Made by a program: the position numbers and the translations under genes. 64,000 nt of DNA from Qipengyuania sp. (GTDB lineage: Bacteria; Pseudomonadota; Alphaproteobacteria; Sphingomonadales; Sphingomonadaceae): NCBI GenBank assembly GCA_019745075.1, contig JAIETR010000003.1, forward strand, positions 1-64,000, read 5' to 3'. The notes under the pieces are model-generated. The model saw only the letters and a program-made list of their open reading frames with translations, searched no databases and was not told where the DNA came from. The stretch's first letter is position 1. Every line of letters begins with the position of its first letter. Positions 63,038-64,000 of the stretch are shown in pieces.

Positions 63038-64000
63038 TCACGCAGGAGGGCTTGTTCCGATGCCCCCCGCGCCGCCTTCGAAAGCGAAGGGCGCGAGCGC
63101 TCGCGCGGCGGGGTCGAAAATCAGCTTGCCGCCCACGGGCGGTAGCGAGCGCTGCGGGCACCCGCCGACATGGCACAGGCGGCAACCCGGGCCGATCGGA
63201 GTGGCGGCTTCGCGCGCGAGCGAAATCCCGCGGGCCTGGGCAAGCGATCCGGCGAGGCCGGCGTCGATGCCCAGCACCACCGCGAAGCGCGCTCCCTCGC
63301 CGACACCCGTCGTCAGCGCCAGGCAGAGCCAGTGCGAAGCGGCGGCGCCGGTCTCGGCCAGGGCGACGGCCTGGACCAGCAGCTCGCCCGGACGCTCGAA
63401 AGCGCGCGAGGCGCACCACAACGGACAAACGCGCTCGGATTCGAGGAACACCGCGCCGCTCGCCCCGACGTAGCGCTTCGAGAGCTGACCGGCGCGGTCG
63501 ATGCGCGCCATGAAGAACGGCAGCCCGCGTTGCCCGACCCGTTGCAGCGTGGTGAGGCGGTGGGCGAGCTGCTCGAAGCCGACCCCGAACCGGCGCTGCA
63601 GGACGGGCAGGTCATAGCCGGTCGCTTCGCAGGCGCGCAGCAAGCGGCCGTAGGGCATCATCAACGCGGCGGCAAAATAGCCCTCGAGGTGGCGCGCGAA
63701 GAACTCGCGCGCGGCCGCATCTTCGAGCCGGGCGCCGGCGACGAGCCGACCGATCGCCTCGCGCTGCTCGAGCGCCGCGAGCTGCATGCCGAGCTCGAAG
63801 GCGCGCGCCTCGGGCGCGAGCATCTCGGCGAGCTGGACCTGACGGGCGTGGAGGTCGAGCCGGCGGCGCGCCGCGGGCATGACCTCGCGCGGGAGGATGC
63901 GGACCGAGAGCTGGTGCTTCTCGCGCAGCCGCTCGCTCAGCGCCACCGCGAGATCGCCGCGCGACAGCCGCATCTCGTCGGCCAGCGCCTCCGCCGCGTG
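63038..64000 (-). CDS. ScfR/short-chain-fatty-acyl-type transcriptional regulator, N-terminus beyond the window
   Basis: The visible 320 codons run off the right edge. The first visible residues, LADEMRLSRGDLAVALSERL, lie before an IrrE-type peptidase-like middle domain. The C-terminal half is the short-chain fatty acid regulator domain: RVCPLWCASRAFERPGELLVQ and CRLCHVGGCPQRSLPP carry its conserved cysteines. Full-length relatives start with an Xre-type helix-turn-helix and control acyl-CoA or glyoxylate/propionate metabolism, or development. The specific target is unknown. Confidence 0.85.
   Translation of the reverse strand, partial: HAAEALADEMRLSRGDLAVALSERLREKHQLSVRILPREVMPAARRRLDLHARQVQLAEMLAPEARAFELGMQLAALEQREAIGRLVAGARLEDAAAREFFARHLEGYFAAALMMPYGRLLRACEATGYDLPVLQRRFGVGFEQLAHRLTTLQRVGQRGLPFFMARIDRAGQLSKRYVGASGAVFLESERVCPLWCASRAFERPGELLVQAVALAETGAAASHWLCLALTTGVGEGARFAVVLGIDAGLAGSLAQARGISLAREAATPIGPGCRLCHVGGCPQRSLPPVGGKLIFDPAARALAPFAFEGGAGGIGTSPPA

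Overview
The window is a 64 kb piece of a GC-rich alphaproteobacterial chromosome, most likely from the Sphingomonadales (Sphingomonas and relatives). The reasons are: the gene order dusB-ntrB-ntrC-ntrY-ntrX-hfq-hflX facing mazG; an Hfq made of two fused Sm domains; a fused IspD/IspF; LexA boxes of the alphaproteobacterial GTTC-N7-GTTC type; a PEP-CTERM PrsK/PrsR pair; and the dispersed palindromes typical of this order. There is no prophage, transposase, CRISPR array or rRNA. Genes are densely packed, usually with 1-14 base overlaps.

Layout. 1-2.8 kb: the end of a probable lpd gene, then a MazE/MazF-type toxin-antitoxin pair overlapping a Kef-type K+/H+ antiporter. 2.8-4.5 kb: an MFS symporter and tRNA-Ser. 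4.6-12.5 kb: a co-directional run of mltB, dacC, tmk, holB, metG, tatD, a metallo-beta-lactamase-fold hydrolase, a small membrane protein and mazG. 12.5-21.8 kb, reverse strand: the nitrogen and RNA regulation block dusB, ntrB, ntrC, ntrY, ntrX, hfq, hflX. 21.9-28 kb: ispDF, cinA, ratA, lipA, carbonic anhydrase, a NYN-LOTUS protein and a TPR protein. 28.2-37.5 kb: gyrA, a YhhN lysoplasmalogenase, trmFO, two poorly known genes, a 254-base structured inverted-repeat element, a flavodoxin, recJ and two tRNA-Glu genes. 37.5-45.5 kb: the phosphate regulon phoR, a DUF2490 outer-membrane protein, pstSCAB, phoU, phoB, with three Pho boxes. 45.5-54.7 kb: an extensin-like protein and a split SOS mutasome (dnaE2 apart from imuA-imuB), separated by a PilZ protein and a membrane-integrated winged-helix regulator. 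54.8-64 kb: a PNPOx-like stress protein, an amino-acid permease, panB, a DUF475 membrane protein, prsR-prsK and a truncated ScfR-family regulator.

The most unusual signal is in the mutasome. All three genes (imuA, imuB, dnaE2) carry palindromic dispersed repeats inside their reading frames, at least four insertions in all. None breaks the frame. They lengthen DnaE2 to 1281 residues and add low-complexity, Ser/Arg-rich peptide to each protein. The two SOS promoters are near copies of each other: the LexA box overlaps the -10, the -35/-10 spacing is 17, and transcription probably starts at or next to the first codon. A 37-codon reading frame sits between the dnaE2 SOS box and dnaE2.

Other points of note: a perfect 14-base palindrome in front of the antitoxin gene; a methionyl-tRNA synthetase with a deviant KMSKS loop and a 3' part of visibly lower GC; two tRNA-Glu genes differing only at the anticodon wobble base; and a Pho box with three half-sites ahead of the DUF2490 gene. 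All calls rest on reading the sequence and on family knowledge; no database search was run.
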